From contig CANRSD010000006.1 in the NCBI GenBank assembly GCA_947642355.1, positions 1-57,884 on the forward strand: a stretch of 57,884 bases of DNA. Direction: 5' to 3'. The stretch's first letter is position 1. Each line of letters begins with the position of its first letter. This document shows positions 20,780 to 30,580 of the stretch, in pieces. The stretch is from an uncultured Clostridia bacterium (GTDB lineage Bacteria; Bacillota; Clostridia; TANB77; CAG-508). A model generated the notes under the pieces. It saw nothing but the letters and a program-made list of their open reading frames with translations. It was not told where the DNA came from and made no database searches. Made by a program: the position numbers and the translations under genes.

Positions 20780-22105
20780 ATGGTTAATAATAAAGAGAAA
20801 AAGTCTCTATCAGAAGTATTTAAAGAACTAGAAAAAACTAAAAATAAACAAATTGAAGAATATAAAGAGTTAAGAAAGCAACAGATAGAAAGTAGTTTCG
20901 CTTTTCATATAAAACATAGAACAAAACAAGATAATATTAGATTAATAATTATTGTTTTGTTTATATTATTAGTTGTATCAATGTTTTCATCAAATTATAT
21001 TTTTGCTAAAGATTTGGATGTAGATGTTCCAAAAGAAGCTATTGCTCAATTTGAAGAAAATGCTAATGTTACTGATATTTATGAAATTATTTCAGAAAAT
21101 ATTAGTAGTTCATACCAAAAAGAAATATTTGATAGAGAAGAAGAAGTCGGATTTGAAACTGAATATATAGAAAATAAAGATTTACCAAAAGATGAGACAA
21201 TTATAGTACAAGAAGGTAAAGTTGGTAAAAAGCAAGTTACATATGTTAGAACATATGAAAATAATGAAATAGTAGAAGAAAATAGTATAGGTTATATAAT
21301 TTTAGAGGAAGTACAAAAAGAGATTATTGAAGTAGGTACATCAGAAACTTTGAAAGAGTATAACATACATATTGGAGATAATTTATTTGTATCACAAGAT
21401 ATAGAGCTTAGAAAGTTACCAGATATTGAATCAGAGACTATATCTATAGTTCCAGCATATTATGATGTGAAGACTTTAGAAATAATTGATGAAATTTGGC
21501 TTAAACTTGATTATAATGAAAATACAGGATATATTATTTGTGATTATTTAACATCAGAAAAATTAACACCTGGAATTACAGAAATTTCTAGAAAGAAGAA
21601 AATTTTAGATAAAGTTAATTTTAATATGAATTTGAATGAGCCAAGTGGTTTAGAGGAAAAAGATTTTGAGAAAGTTTTTATATCAAATCCAAAAGACACA
21701 AATAATATATTTAAAGAAAATTATAAATTTTTTAAAGAAGTTGAAGATAAATATAATATAAATGGAGTTTTTATTGCAGCAATAGCTATACATGAAAGTG
21801 GTTGGGGAAAATCTGCAATAGCTATGGATAAAAAGAATTTATTTGGATTTAGAGCTTATGATGAAACACCATATGAATCAGCTTTAACATATGAAAATTA
21901 TGGAGAAGGAATTGATAAAGTAGCCAAATGGCTTGTATCAAATTATTTAAATCCTTCTGGAACTACACTTAAAACAGGAGAAGTTGCTAATGGTTTATAT
22001 TATAATGGTGCAAATGTTACAGGAGTAAATGTTAGATATGCAAGTGATGAAAATTGGTCTACAAAGATTTTTGAAACTATGAGCTATATATATAACTCAA
22101 TTTAG
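20780..22105 (+). CDS. Anchored endo-beta-N-acetylglucosaminidase with G5 and SH3-like domains
   Basis: 441 aa. A charged cytoplasmic start is followed by a transmembrane helix (about 54-74). A G5-type region follows (about 120-195, EVGFETEYIENKDLPKDETI), then an SH3-like region (ELRKLPDIESETISIVP, IWLKLDYNENTGYI). The C-terminal catalytic domain is GH73-like: VFIAAIAIHESGWGKSAIA with the catalytic Glu, KKNLFGFRAYD and YENYGEGIDKVAKWL. It cleaves peptidoglycan glycan strands, probably for separation or remodelling. The start follows AGGGAG at some distance. Uninterrupted. Confidence 0.9.
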   Translation: MVNNKEKKSLSEVFKELEKTKNKQIEEYKELRKQQIESSFAFHIKHRTKQDNIRLIIIVLFILLVVSMFSSNYIFAKDLDVDVPKEAIAQFEENANVTDIYEIISENISSSYQKEIFDREEEVGFETEYIENKDLPKDETIIVQEGKVGKKQVTYVRTYENNEIVEENSIGYIILEEVQKEIIEVGTSETLKEYNIHIGDNLFVSQDIELRKLPDIESETISIVPAYYDVKTLEIIDEIWLKLDYNENTGYIICDYLTSEKLTPGITEISRKKKILDKVNFNMNLNEPSGLEEKDFEKVFISNPKDTNNIFKENYKFFKEVEDKYNINGVFIAAIAIHESGWGKSAIAMDKKNLFGFRAYDETPYESALTYENYGEGIDKVAKWLVSNYLNPSGTTLKTGEVANGLYYNGANVTGVNVRYASDENWSTKIFETMSYIYNSI

Positions 22106-22121
22106 TGATAAGGAGGGGTTT

Positions 22122-22916
22122 GTGAGTAAGAAAAAAATTTTATGTATAGTTTGTATTGTGCTAATTATATTAGTATACTGTTATTATAAAATAATATTAA
22201 TACATAGAAATAATAATCTTTTTGCAAAGAACTCAATTAAATATGCAGAAGAAAATGAAAATCCAATATTTAAATTAGAAAAAATTTTAGTTTATAGTGA
22301 TGCAAATATTGAAGATTTAAGTTCAAATTCAGATTTATCTAATATAAATATTTCTCAATTTACAGATTTCGCAATTTATATTGATAATAAATCAAAATAT
22401 AATAATCTTACTGCTGAAAATACTATAAATAATGTATATATAGACAATATATCACTTACACCTACAAGTATAGGAGAACAAAAAGTATATTTTAAAAATA
22501 TTAAGAATTTTTGTAAATATGAAAAAATAGTAGATGGTGTAAATAAAATAGAATATAAGACTATTCATAAAAATAATGAAAAAACAGATGAAAATGTATT
22601 TTTTACAGATGCTTCTGAACCACTGATATTGTCATATGTAAATGAAAATATTATTAAGGACATTGATGTTTCTACTAGTAATGAAAAGTTAACATTAGAT
22701 GGCTCAATGCTTAAGTATTTGAATGTTAATTTGAATGATTTAAAATATAAAATATCATTTAAAATTAATATAGAAAATAATTTAGGTGAAAAATTTGTGT
22801 GTGATTGTTCATTAAATATTAATCTAGAGAGTAGTGAAGGTGGAATATATACAGGTTATATTATGCAAATTTATGATATGAAAAATTTAAATTATATTTT
22901 TAGAAAAATAGGATGA
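22122..22916 (+). CDS. Membrane-anchored hypothetical protein
   Basis: 264 aa, GTG start with AAGGAGGGG ahead. A transmembrane helix at about 4-24 (KILCIVCIVLIILVYCYYKI) is followed by an extracellular all-beta-looking region without recognisable motifs. It sits 16 bases after the glucosaminidase and just before a second anchored gene, so it is probably co-transcribed with them and concerned with the cell surface. I do not recognise the family. Confidence 0.75.
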   Translation: MSKKKILCIVCIVLIILVYCYYKIILIHRNNNLFAKNSIKYAEENENPIFKLEKILVYSDANIEDLSSNSDLSNINISQFTDFAIYIDNKSKYNNLTAENTINNVYIDNISLTPTSIGEQKVYFKNIKNFCKYEKIVDGVNKIEYKTIHKNNEKTDENVFFTDASEPLILSYVNENIIKDIDVSTSNEKLTLDGSMLKYLNVNLNDLKYKISFKINIENNLGEKFVCDCSLNINLESSEGGIYTGYIMQIYDMKNLNYIFRKIG

Positions 22917-22930
22917 AAGGGATTTATATA

Positions 22931-23395
22931 ATGAATTTTTGTATATTGTTATTATTATTGATATCATGGATTATATTAATGGTATTTGGATTTATAATTA
23001 AAAATATTCATACAGGAAAATATGAGGTAATAAAAGATGAAAGTTTATTATCAAAAGAAGCAGAAGAAAAGTATTTAGCAGAATTTCCAAATTATACTAT
23101 TAAGGATTTGAAATTAGAAATTGAAAAGATAGCAGAGATATTAATTGATAGTCAAGAAAGTAATAGATATACTGAAATTTTAAGACAGAAGGCTAAGAAT
23201 GATAAAAAAATGGAGAAATTGAGAGATGCTGTTTTAGATGATACTCAAATTATGAAGTATAATAGAAAACAATTAAAAGCTAAAGTCAAATATAAAGATT
23301 ATGAATGTAAGTATTCAATAGTTTTAAATATGAGTACAGTAGCAAGGGGTAGAGTATTTTTAAATAATTATTATATATATAAAGATGTAGTATAA
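22931..23395 (+). CDS. Small membrane-anchored hypothetical protein
   Basis: 154 aa from ATG 22931, preferred over the ATG at 22913 (overlapping the upstream stop) because AAAGGGA precedes it. An N-terminal hydrophobic helix (MNFCILLLLLISWIILMVFG) is followed by a charged region with heptad-like pattern and a short beta end (YSIVLNMSTVARGRVFLNNY). No family recognised. Likely in an operon with the two genes upstream. Confidence 0.7.
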   Translation: MNFCILLLLLISWIILMVFGFIIKNIHTGKYEVIKDESLLSKEAEEKYLAEFPNYTIKDLKLEIEKIAEILIDSQESNRYTEILRQKAKNDKKMEKLRDAVLDDTQIMKYNRKQLKAKVKYKDYECKYSIVLNMSTVARGRVFLNNYYIYKDVV

Positions 23396-23477
23396 AATTT
23401 ATAATATAAAAATGTATAATTTTTCCAATATAGTGAATAATATTATTCTAGAATATTTATTTAATATTGGAGGAAAA

Positions 23478-25902
23478 ATGGTATATAAATTTACAAAAAG
23501 TGGCGAAAAAGTTATTGAAAATGCTAGTGATATTGTAATTTACTTGGGTCATAATTATATTGGAAGTGAACATATTTTATATGGATTAGCTAAAGAAAAA
23601 AATGGGGTTGCACATAAAGTTTTGGAAGAGCAGGGAATTGTTTCAGATTTAATTTTAAGGAAAATAGAAGAGATAATTGGAAAATCTAATATAATTTTAG
23701 GTGGAGGAGTTGGTTTTACACCAAGAAGTAAAAGAGTTATAGAAAATGCTTATATCCACGCTAAACAAATAGGTTCAGATTATATAAGTACAGAGCACTT
23801 ATTAATTGGTATTATACAAGAAGAAGATAGTGTAGCTTCTAAAATATTATCTGAATTAAATTGTAATACTAATAAATTATATAATGATATTTTAAAGGTT
23901 TTGAATGATTATGGAGATACAGATGTAAATAAGTCAGAAAAAGTTACTTTAAGTAGTACCAAAACCCTAAATCAATATGGAACAGATTTAACGTCTAGAG
24001 CCAAAAATGGAAAACTTGATCCAGTTATTGGAAGAGAAAAAGAAACAGAAAGAATAATAGAAATATTATCAAGAAGAACAAAAAATAATCCTTGTTTAAT
24101 AGGAGAACCTGGAGTTGGAAAGACAGCAGTTGTTGAAGGATTAGCTGAAAAAATAGTTTTGGGAGAGGTACCTAATAATTTAAAAGAAAAAAGAATAATA
24201 GTATTAGATATTGCATCTATGGTTGCAGGAGCAAAATATAGAGGAGATTTTGAAGAAAGAATAAAAAAAGCGTTAGAAGAAGTAAAAAGTTCAGGAGATG
24301 TAATTTTATTTATAGATGAAATTCATGTTATTGTTGGTGCTGGAGCAGCAGAAGGTGCTATTGATGCGGCAAATATTTTAAAACCACTTTTAGCAAGAGG
24401 GGACATTCAAGTAATTGGTGCTACTACAGTTAATGAATATAGAAAATATATTGAAAAAGATAGTGCATTAGAAAGAAGATTTCAATCTATAATGATTAAT
24501 GAACCAACTAAAGAAGAAACAAAAGAAATTTTAAAAGGTTTAAGAGACAAATATGAAGCACACCATAATACTCAAATTACAGATGAGGCAATTGATGCAG
24601 CAATTAATTTATCTTATAGGTATATAGCTGATAGATTTTTACCAGATAAAGCAATAGACCTAATTGATGAAGCTTCAGCTAAGGCTAAACTCAAAGAAAT
24701 TATAAAGCCTGTAAATTTATTAAGTTTAGAAGAAGAAATATCAAATTTAGATGTTGAAAAAGAAGAAGCAATAAATTTACAAGACTTTGAAAAAGCAGCT
24801 AAGATAAGAGATAGGATTGCAGAACTTAAAGATACGTTAAATAATGAAAATAGAAGATGGAATAATGAAAGTAAATCAAAATTAATTAGAGTTTTGAAAG
24901 AAGATGTAGCAGTAGTTGTTTCAGAAGCTACAGGAATACCTGTGAGTTCTATAAATGAAAGTGAAAGTAATAAACTGAGAAATTTAGAAAATGTATTGCA
25001 TAGTAGAGTTATTGGGCAAGATGAGGCCGTAAAGGCAGTATCTAAAGCAATTAGAAGAGGTAGAACAGGATTGAATGATGAAAAAAGGCCAATTGGATCA
25101 TTTTTATTTCTAGGTCCAACAGGAGTTGGAAAAACAGAATTAACAAAAGCTTTAGCGGAATATTTATTTGATGATGAAGAAGCACTTATAAGAGTTGATA
25201 TGTCTGAATATATGGATAGTAATACTGTTTCAAAGCTTATAGGATCTCCTCCTCGGATATGTAGGTTATGAAGAAAATGGTGGACTTACTGAAAAAGTAA
25301 AAAGAAAACCATATTCAGTTGTACTTTTTGATGAGATAGAAAAGGCTCATAGTGATATAATGAATATTTTATTGCAAATTTTAGATGATGGTAGGTTAAC
25401 AGATAATTTAGGTAGAACTGTAAGTTTTAAAAATACAGTAGTAATTATGACATCAAATGTTGGAGCAAAACTTATTTCAAGTAAAAGAAAATTAGGATTT
25501 TTAGGAGAACAAACTGTAAGTAAGGAATATGAAGAATTAAAAAAAGATGTTTTAAATGAAGTTAAACTGAATTTTAGACCAGAATTTTTAAACAGAATAG
25601 ATGAGATTATTGTGTTCCAAAAATTAAATAAAGATGAGATGAAAGAAATTGTAAATATTATGTTAGATAAAGTTTCTGACAGAATGGAAAAACAGAATAT
25701 TAAGATAAATTTTGAAAATAGTATAAATGATTTAATAGTAAAAAATTTACAAGATGATAATTTTGGAGCAAGACCTATAAGAAGACTTATACAAAATTTA
25801 GTAGAAGATAGAATTGTAGATGAATATTTAGATGGAAATATAAAGGAGAATTCAATAATTACAGCATTTGTAGAAGGGGAGGATGTTAGATTTAGAGTTT
25901 GA
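23478..25902 (+). CDS. clpC: ATP-dependent Clp protease ATP-binding subunit ClpC, one CGG +1 site
   Basis: About 807 aa, normal for ClpC. Start at ATG 23478 behind GGAGG (an earlier in-frame ATG at 23412 lacks a site). Two N-terminal Clp repeats; D1 AAA domain with GEPGVGKTAVVEG and VILFIDEIHVIVG; a UVR motif (QDFEKAAKIRDRIAELKD); D2 with GPTGVGKTELTKALAEYLF. CGG at 25254 (residue 593), read +1, restores [21 protein letters not shown], the invariant pore-loop region of Hsp100 D2 domains, and then VVLFDEIEKAH, sensor RPEFLNRIDEI and GARPIRRLIQ. Unshifted reading ends after SPPRICRL and cannot bind ATP at D2. It unfolds proteins for ClpP. This is the clearest test site in the window. Confidence 0.96.
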
Positions 25903-25904
25903 TA

Positions 25905-25934
25905 TTGACACTATAATTTTATTTATTATATAAT
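25905..25934 (+). promoter_or_regulatory. Promoter of the SUMF1-type surface gene
   Basis: TTGACA at 25905-25910, 18-base spacer, TATAAT at 25929-25934. Confidence 0.75.
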
Positions 25935-25967
25935 AATGTCAAAACTTAAGAGAAAGGTAAAATACAA

Positions 25968-27122
25968 ATGAGATTTAGAAGAAAAAATGGGTTAACTTTA
26001 ATTGTAGTAGTTATATTTATTATTATGGTGTTAATTTTAATAGGAATATCAATAAATTTTATAATTAGGAAAGATACAACTAATGAAGTAGGAACAATAA
26101 TAGAAACACCAGAAAAATGGAAGTTATTAAGTTCTACTGAAGTAGCAACTGTATATGCTGTTGATATTGGAAATGGAGAAAGAGTTCCAATTCCATATGG
26201 TTTTTTCTATGTAGGTGGTAATTTAGATACAGGTGTAATAATTTCTGATAATGAAGAAGATAAATATGATGGAGAAATAGATAAAACAACTTGGGAGTAT
26301 ACTAAAAGTTTAAAAGGAAATCAATTTGTATGGATACCTTGTGAAAAAGATGAATATGTAAAAACTAATTTTGGAATGCAATCTGCTAATTGGGATACTA
26401 CAATACATCAATCAGAAAAAGCTCAAATAGAAAAATATGGTGGATTTTATGTAGGGAGATATGAAGCAGGCTTAGCAGAAACAATTCCAGAACATACAGT
26501 AAAACAAATACACAATAATACACAACAAGTATTTAATAAAGAGGGTGTGCCTCAAAGTAAAGCAGATGTAATACCATGGATGTTTATAGATTGGACATAT
26601 GCTAAGAAAAATGCTGAAAGTATGTATGATAATAATTATGTATATAGTGGATTAATTACTGGTGCACAATGGGATGTAATGTTGAATAAATTTGTTGAAA
26701 AAGAGCAAATCACAACAGAACAACTAAAAAATTCTTTAACATGGGGAAACTGTATGAATAATTCAATAAAATATAATGGAAGAATGGCAAGAGAATATGT
26801 TTCTGGAAGCTGGTATTTAGACCCATTTCAACCAGCTCAATCAGCTAAAACAACAGTATATTCTTCTAATAATGGAGATTTATTAACAACAGGTGCAAGT
26901 AAAGAAACACATGTTTATCATACATTTGATGTAGCAGGAAATCTTTGGGAATGGACAGAAGAAGCTTCAACAAATGCAACTTCAAATCAATATAGAGTAT
27001 ATAGAGGTGGAGCATGTAATTCTAATTATACTTCTAATCCAGTGTGCTTTAGAGGAAGTGGAGTTTTAATAGGTCAAACTAATCTTACTGTTGGATTTAG
27101 AGTTGTACTTTATTTAAAATAA
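25968..27122 (+). CDS. Pilin-like leader fused to a SUMF1-type domain
   Basis: 384 aa. A basic start and hydrophobic segment (RRKNGLTLIVVVIFIIMVLI) form a type-IV-prepilin-like leader. The rest is an FGE/SUMF1-type C-type-lectin-like fold: GNQFVWIPCEKDEY, YGGFYVGRYEAG, VIPWMFIDWTYAKKNA, GAQWDVMLNKF, FDVAGNLWEWTEE, YRVYRGGACN and GFRVVLYL. In Clostridia such proteins decorate the surface and are probably not formylglycine enzymes. It has the same design as the gene at 242 but is intact and lacks CGG. It has its own promoter and is followed closely by ysxC. Confidence 0.85.
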   Translation: MRFRRKNGLTLIVVVIFIIMVLILIGISINFIIRKDTTNEVGTIIETPEKWKLLSSTEVATVYAVDIGNGERVPIPYGFFYVGGNLDTGVIISDNEEDKYDGEIDKTTWEYTKSLKGNQFVWIPCEKDEYVKTNFGMQSANWDTTIHQSEKAQIEKYGGFYVGRYEAGLAETIPEHTVKQIHNNTQQVFNKEGVPQSKADVIPWMFIDWTYAKKNAESMYDNNYVYSGLITGAQWDVMLNKFVEKEQITTEQLKNSLTWGNCMNNSIKYNGRMAREYVSGSWYLDPFQPAQSAKTTVYSSNNGDLLTTGASKETHVYHTFDVAGNLWEWTEEASTNATSNQYRVYRGGACNSNYTSNPVCFRGSGVLIGQTNLTVGFRVVLYLK

Positions 27123-27138
27123 TATATAGGAGTTAAAG

Positions 27139-27723
27139 ATGATAATAAAAGAATCTAAATTTGAAATTTCTGCTGTGAGTTCGAAGCAATATCCAGAAAA
27201 TGGAATGCCACAAATTGTACTTGTGGGTAAATCTAATGTAGGAAAATCAAGTTTTATAAATACAATGTTAAATAGAAATGGATTAGCTAGAACTAGTAAT
27301 ACTCCAGGAAAAACTAGACAGATTAATTTTTATAAAGTTAATAATAAATTTTATTTTGTAGATTTACCAGGTTATGGATTTAGTAAAATGTCAAGAAGTG
27401 AGAAGATTAAATCAGGTAAGTTTATTGAGGAGTATTTAGTAAAAGGCAAAAATATTGCTTGTATTGTTTTAATTTTAGATATTCGACATAATCCAACACA
27501 AGATGATATGCTTATGTATGATTTCATTTTAAAACAAAATATTCCATTTATAGTTATAACAAATAAAGCAGATAAGATAGCTGTGACTAAAGTAGAGGCT
27601 GAGGTAAAAAGAATAAAAGAGATTTTAGGAATTTCTTTTAGTACAATTATTCCATTTTCTTCAGAGAGAAAAATTTACATAGAAGATACTTGGAAAGAAT
27701 TAGAAAAATATTTGAATAATTAG
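27139..27723 (+). CDS. ysxC: Ribosome biogenesis GTP-binding protein YsxC/EngB
   Basis: 194 aa, the usual length. A GTPase acting in 50S subunit assembly. G1 LVGKSNVGKSSFINTM, G2/switch TSNTPGKTRQINFY, G3 FVDLPGYGF, G4 ITNKADK, G5-like PFSS; the C-terminal helix ends ELEKYLNN. AGGAG precedes the ATG. It follows the SUMF1-type gene by 16 bases, probably by read-through. Confidence 0.96.
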   Translation: MIIKESKFEISAVSSKQYPENGMPQIVLVGKSNVGKSSFINTMLNRNGLARTSNTPGKTRQINFYKVNNKFYFVDLPGYGFSKMSRSEKIKSGKFIEEYLVKGKNIACIVLILDIRHNPTQDDMLMYDFILKQNIPFIVITNKADKIAVTKVEAEVKRIKEILGISFSTIIPFSSERKIYIEDTWKELEKYLNN

Positions 27724-27773
27724 AATTTTTATTGCATAAAATATCTTTATATTAAATATAAAGAGAGGGACAT

Positions 27774-27983
27774 ATGAAAGAAGTAAAAGAAAATTCAGTA
27801 AAAAGAGCAGATTTAATAGACGAGATAAATCAGGTTGAATCTGTTCTTTTAAGTTCTTATAAAAATATGCAATTAGTAGAAGAGGAAGGATTATTAGATT
27901 ATTATGCATATAAGATAAAATCGGAAGAAGCAAAGCATGAATATTTGATGCGAAAAATAAAAGAACTTGAGATTGAACTATAA
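27774..27983 (+). CDS. Small coiled-coil protein (DUF2508/YaaL-like)
   Basis: 69 aa; GAGAGGG ahead of the ATG. Almost all helix and charge: LIDEINQVESVLLSSYKNMQ, then YYAYKIKSEEAKHEYLMRKI. Length, helical nature and the VEE-Y-x-K-x-x-EAKHEYL pattern resemble the YaaL/DUF2508 family, small cytosolic proteins found near recR or sigma-K genes in Bacillota. Function unknown. A strong terminator follows. Confidence 0.7.
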   Translation: MKEVKENSVKRADLIDEINQVESVLLSSYKNMQLVEEEGLLDYYAYKIKSEEAKHEYLMRKIKELEIEL

Positions 27984-27989
27984 ATTTTT

Positions 27990-28018
27990 AAAACTCGCTT
28001 TTTAATAAAGCGAGTTTT
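27990..28018. terminator. Terminator between convergent genes
   Basis: Perfect 12-bp stem AAAACTCGCTTT / AAAGCGAGTTTT with loop TTAAT. Works in both directions. Confidence 0.85.
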
Positions 28019-28604
28019 ATTCTATATCTTCTGTATCATATATATATGGTAGTTCTGATTTTAAGTATTTCCACCAATCTTTTGCAATAAAATGTTTTAA
28101 AATTATAGCTTTAATAATTATTAGAAAAACTAATACTACAAAAGATATACCAAATAATATAAAACTATGAGTTTGACATTGTGAAATATATGATTTAGTG
28201 AGATATCCAACAACTGAATCATCTTTGTCTAGATATAAATATATAGTTTCTCCTTTATTTATATCTTCGGGCTTTATACCAACATCATATGCATCAATTC
28301 TTTTAAATCCAGGGTGACTGGAACGAATAGTAGTATCATCATAAAAGATACCAGAGATTTTAGTATAACCTGCATATTTAAAACTAGGATCAAAATTAGA
28401 AAAAGCTAAAAAAACTATTATACCAAAAATAAGAACAATTATAATAGAAAAGATAATATTAAATTTTGAAAATATTGGAAATTGTTTTAAAGCTTTTTCT
28501 TCTTCAGGTGTTCGATTGGATTTTTTAGCCAAAGAATTATAAACCATTTCATATTTTTTTAATTTATTTAGACCATTATTTATAGTAAGTATAGAATTAG
28601 ACAT
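28017..28604 (-). CDS. Hypothetical membrane protein with two helices
   Basis: 195 aa. The start at MSNSILTINNG (28604) is chosen over an upstream ATG (28685) because AAAGGAG stands before it. A cytoplasmic start is followed by a transmembrane helix (about 48-68, IIFSIIIVLIFGIIVFLAF). An extracellular loop contains GIFYDDTTIRSSHPGF and a basic/acidic stretch, then a second helix (about 150-172). The loop between two helices resembles the DUF3592 layout, but this is only a likeness. Confidence 0.7.
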   Translation of the reverse strand: MSNSILTINNGLNKLKKYEMVYNSLAKKSNRTPEEEKALKQFPIFSKFNIIFSIIIVLIFGIIVFLAFSNFDPSFKYAGYTKISGIFYDDTTIRSSHPGFKRIDAYDVGIKPEDINKGETIYLYLDKDDSVVGYLTKSYISQCQTHSFILFGISFVVLVFLIIIKAIILKHFIAKDWWKYLKSELPYIYDTEDIE

Positions 28605-28713
28605 AATTATTACACACTCCTTTAAATTAAAAATAGCATATAAAAATAAAAATTGCAATATAAAATTCAATTTATTGTAATTCAATACTTATAAGTGTTT
28701 TGGAATAAAAATA

Positions 28714-28748
28714 AAAACCACTGAAATTGGTTAAATTTCAATGGTTTT
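28714..28748 (-). terminator. Terminator after tRNA-Leu
   Basis: 14-bp stem AAAACCACTGAAAT / ATTTCAATGGTTTT with one mismatch, directly after the encoded CCA end of the tRNA. Confidence 0.7.
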
Positions 28749-28837
28749 GGTGCAGATGGCCGGAATCGAACCGGCACGGGAGTTTAAGTCCCGCAGGATT
28801 TTAAGTCCTGTGCGTCTGCCAGTTTCGCCACATCTGC
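28748..28837 (-). tRNA. tRNA-Leu(UAA)
   Basis: 90 nt including an encoded CCA. The acceptor arm GCAGATG pairs with CATCTGC. A type-II long variable arm (CGGGACTTAAACTCCCG) identifies Leu. The anticodon loop CTTAAAA has anticodon TAA, and the T-arm GCCGGTTCGATTCCGGC is intact. It reads UUA, the dominant Leu codon here. The CGG bases in it are part of the RNA, not codons. Confidence 0.96.
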
Positions 28838-28866
28838 ATTTGTTTTGGAACTTGCTGACAAGAATT

Positions 28867-28895
28867 ATTATACACACAATAAAATACTTTGTCAA
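28867..28895 (-). promoter_or_regulatory. Promoter of tRNA-Leu
   Basis: On the reverse strand: TTGACA (28895-28890), 17-base spacer, TATAAT (28872-28867). Both boxes are consensus. Confidence 0.8.
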
Positions 28896-28913
28896 CATAT
28901 TTTATAAAAAATG

Positions 28914-28942
28914 TTGACAATATTTTAAAATTATACTAAAAT
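28914..28942 (+). promoter_or_regulatory. Promoter of the MATE gene
   Basis: TTGACA at 28914-28919, 17-base spacer, TAAAAT at 28937-28942. A leader of about 130 bases to the start at 29074 holds no clear riboswitch fold. Confidence 0.6.
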
Positions 28943-29073
28943 AACTCGCAATGCCAATTAGATAGTTAGTTATATAAAAGAGTTTATCAATGGATATATA
29001 ATCAATAAAGTTTTAATTAAGTTTTTGTTATTAATAAAAATAACAAGCTATTTTTGATAGAGAAGGAGAAGAA

Positions 29074-30405
29074 ATGAATATACAATTATCAGAGCATTTT
29101 ACATATAAAAAATTGATAAAATTTACGATACCAACTATTATAATGATGATATTTACATCAGTATATGGAATAGTAGATGGAATATTTGTATCAAATTGTG
29201 TAGGAGCAGATGCTTTTGCATCAGTTAATTTAATTATGCCAGTTTTAATGGTTTTAGGTACAATTGGTTTTATGTTTGGAACAGGTGGAAGTGCTTTTGT
29301 ATCTAAAACCATAGGAGAGGGACAAAGAGAAAAAGCAAATAGATATTTTTCGATGATAATATATCTTTTAATTTTTTTAGGTTTTGTTTTAACAATTGTT
29401 GGGATGATTTTTATGGAGTCAGTTGCTAAAATTTTAAAAGCAGATGGCAAAATATTATCAGATTGTGTAGTATATGGCAGAACTTTACTTATAGCTCTAA
29501 TACCATTTATATTGCAAAATTGTTTTCAAAGTTTTTTAGTAGTTGCAGAAAAACCACAGATTGGATTAGTTATTTCTATTGCTACAGGTATAACTAATAT
29601 GTTTTTAGACTTTATTTTTATGTATGTGTTTAAAATGGGAGTATTTGGAGCTGCATTAGCAACAGGGTTAAGTCAATTTATAGGTGGAATTATTCCTTTG
29701 ATTTATTTTATAAATAAAAATAATACTCCATTACAATTAGTAAAAACCAAATTTAATTTGAAGGTTATTCTTAAAGTATGTGCTAATGGTTCATCTGAGA
29801 TGTTAACAAATCTTTCAATGTCACTTGTTAATATATTATATAATATGAAGTTAATAGAAATTGCAGGGTCAAATGGAGTTGTTGCATATGGAATTATTAT
29901 GTATATATCTTTTATTTTTATAGGAATATATTTTGGGTACTCAGTTGGTTCAGCACCAATTATAAGTTATCATTATGGAGCTCAAAATATAAAAGAATTA
30001 AAGAATTTATTAAAAAAAAGTTTAATATTAACTGCTATAGCAGCTATATTAATGACAATTTTAGCACAAGTACTGTCGAAACCATTAGCTTCAATATTTG
30101 TAAGTTATGATAAGGAGTTATTGGAGATGACTACATTAGCAATAAGATTGTTTTCAATTTCATTTTTAATTAGTGGATTTAATATATTTAGTTCATCATT
30201 TTTTACAGCATTAAATAATGGGGTAATATCAGCAATTATTTCATTTTTAAGAACACTGGTATTTCAGGTTGCAATGATATTTATTCTTCCAATTATATTT
30301 GGAATTAATGGTATTTGGCTTGCAGTATTATTTGCAGAGATACTTGCATTATTAGTTGGTGCTATATTTTTTATAAGTAATATAAATAAATATCAATATA
30401 TTTAA
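29074..30405 (+). CDS. MATE-family multidrug/cation exporter
   Basis: 443 aa with about twelve hydrophobic helices. Typical MATE start TYKKLIKFTIPTIIMMIFTS, then VYGIVDGIFVSNCVGADAFA and GTGGSAFVSKTIGEG; the second half repeats the pattern (GYSVGSAPIISYHYGAQN). Cation- or proton-coupled efflux of drugs or metabolites. GAAGGAG precedes the ATG. Own promoter and terminator, so a single-gene unit. Confidence 0.93.
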   Translation: MNIQLSEHFTYKKLIKFTIPTIIMMIFTSVYGIVDGIFVSNCVGADAFASVNLIMPVLMVLGTIGFMFGTGGSAFVSKTIGEGQREKANRYFSMIIYLLIFLGFVLTIVGMIFMESVAKILKADGKILSDCVVYGRTLLIALIPFILQNCFQSFLVVAEKPQIGLVISIATGITNMFLDFIFMYVFKMGVFGAALATGLSQFIGGIIPLIYFINKNNTPLQLVKTKFNLKVILKVCANGSSEMLTNLSMSLVNILYNMKLIEIAGSNGVVAYGIIMYISFIFIGIYFGYSVGSAPIISYHYGAQNIKELKNLLKKSLILTAIAAILMTILAQVLSKPLASIFVSYDKELLEMTTLAIRLFSISFLISGFNIFSSSFFTALNNGVISAIISFLRTLVFQVAMIFILPIIFGINGIWLAVLFAEILALLVGAIFFISNINKYQYI

Positions 30406-30429
30406 GAGCAATTTTGCTCTTATTTTTTT
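30403..30429 (+). terminator. Terminator after the MATE gene
   Basis: Stem TAAGAGCAA / TTGCTCTTA overlapping the stop codon, then ATTTTTTT. Confidence 0.85.
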
Positions 30430-30580
30430 ATAAGTCACTTAGTAGTCACTTAAAAATAGTAAAATATATTTAAGAAAGTAAATTCTTAATGTTTTCTTAA
30501 AGGTAATGGAAAATACTTCATATGAAAATATTTTTATGCTATATTAAAAATGAAAGTAAAATCCTAATGGGGAGGGAAAA

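Noticed and set aside
28759..28790. CGG strings in the tRNA region as codons
   Set aside because: They belong to the T-arm and variable arm of tRNA-Leu.
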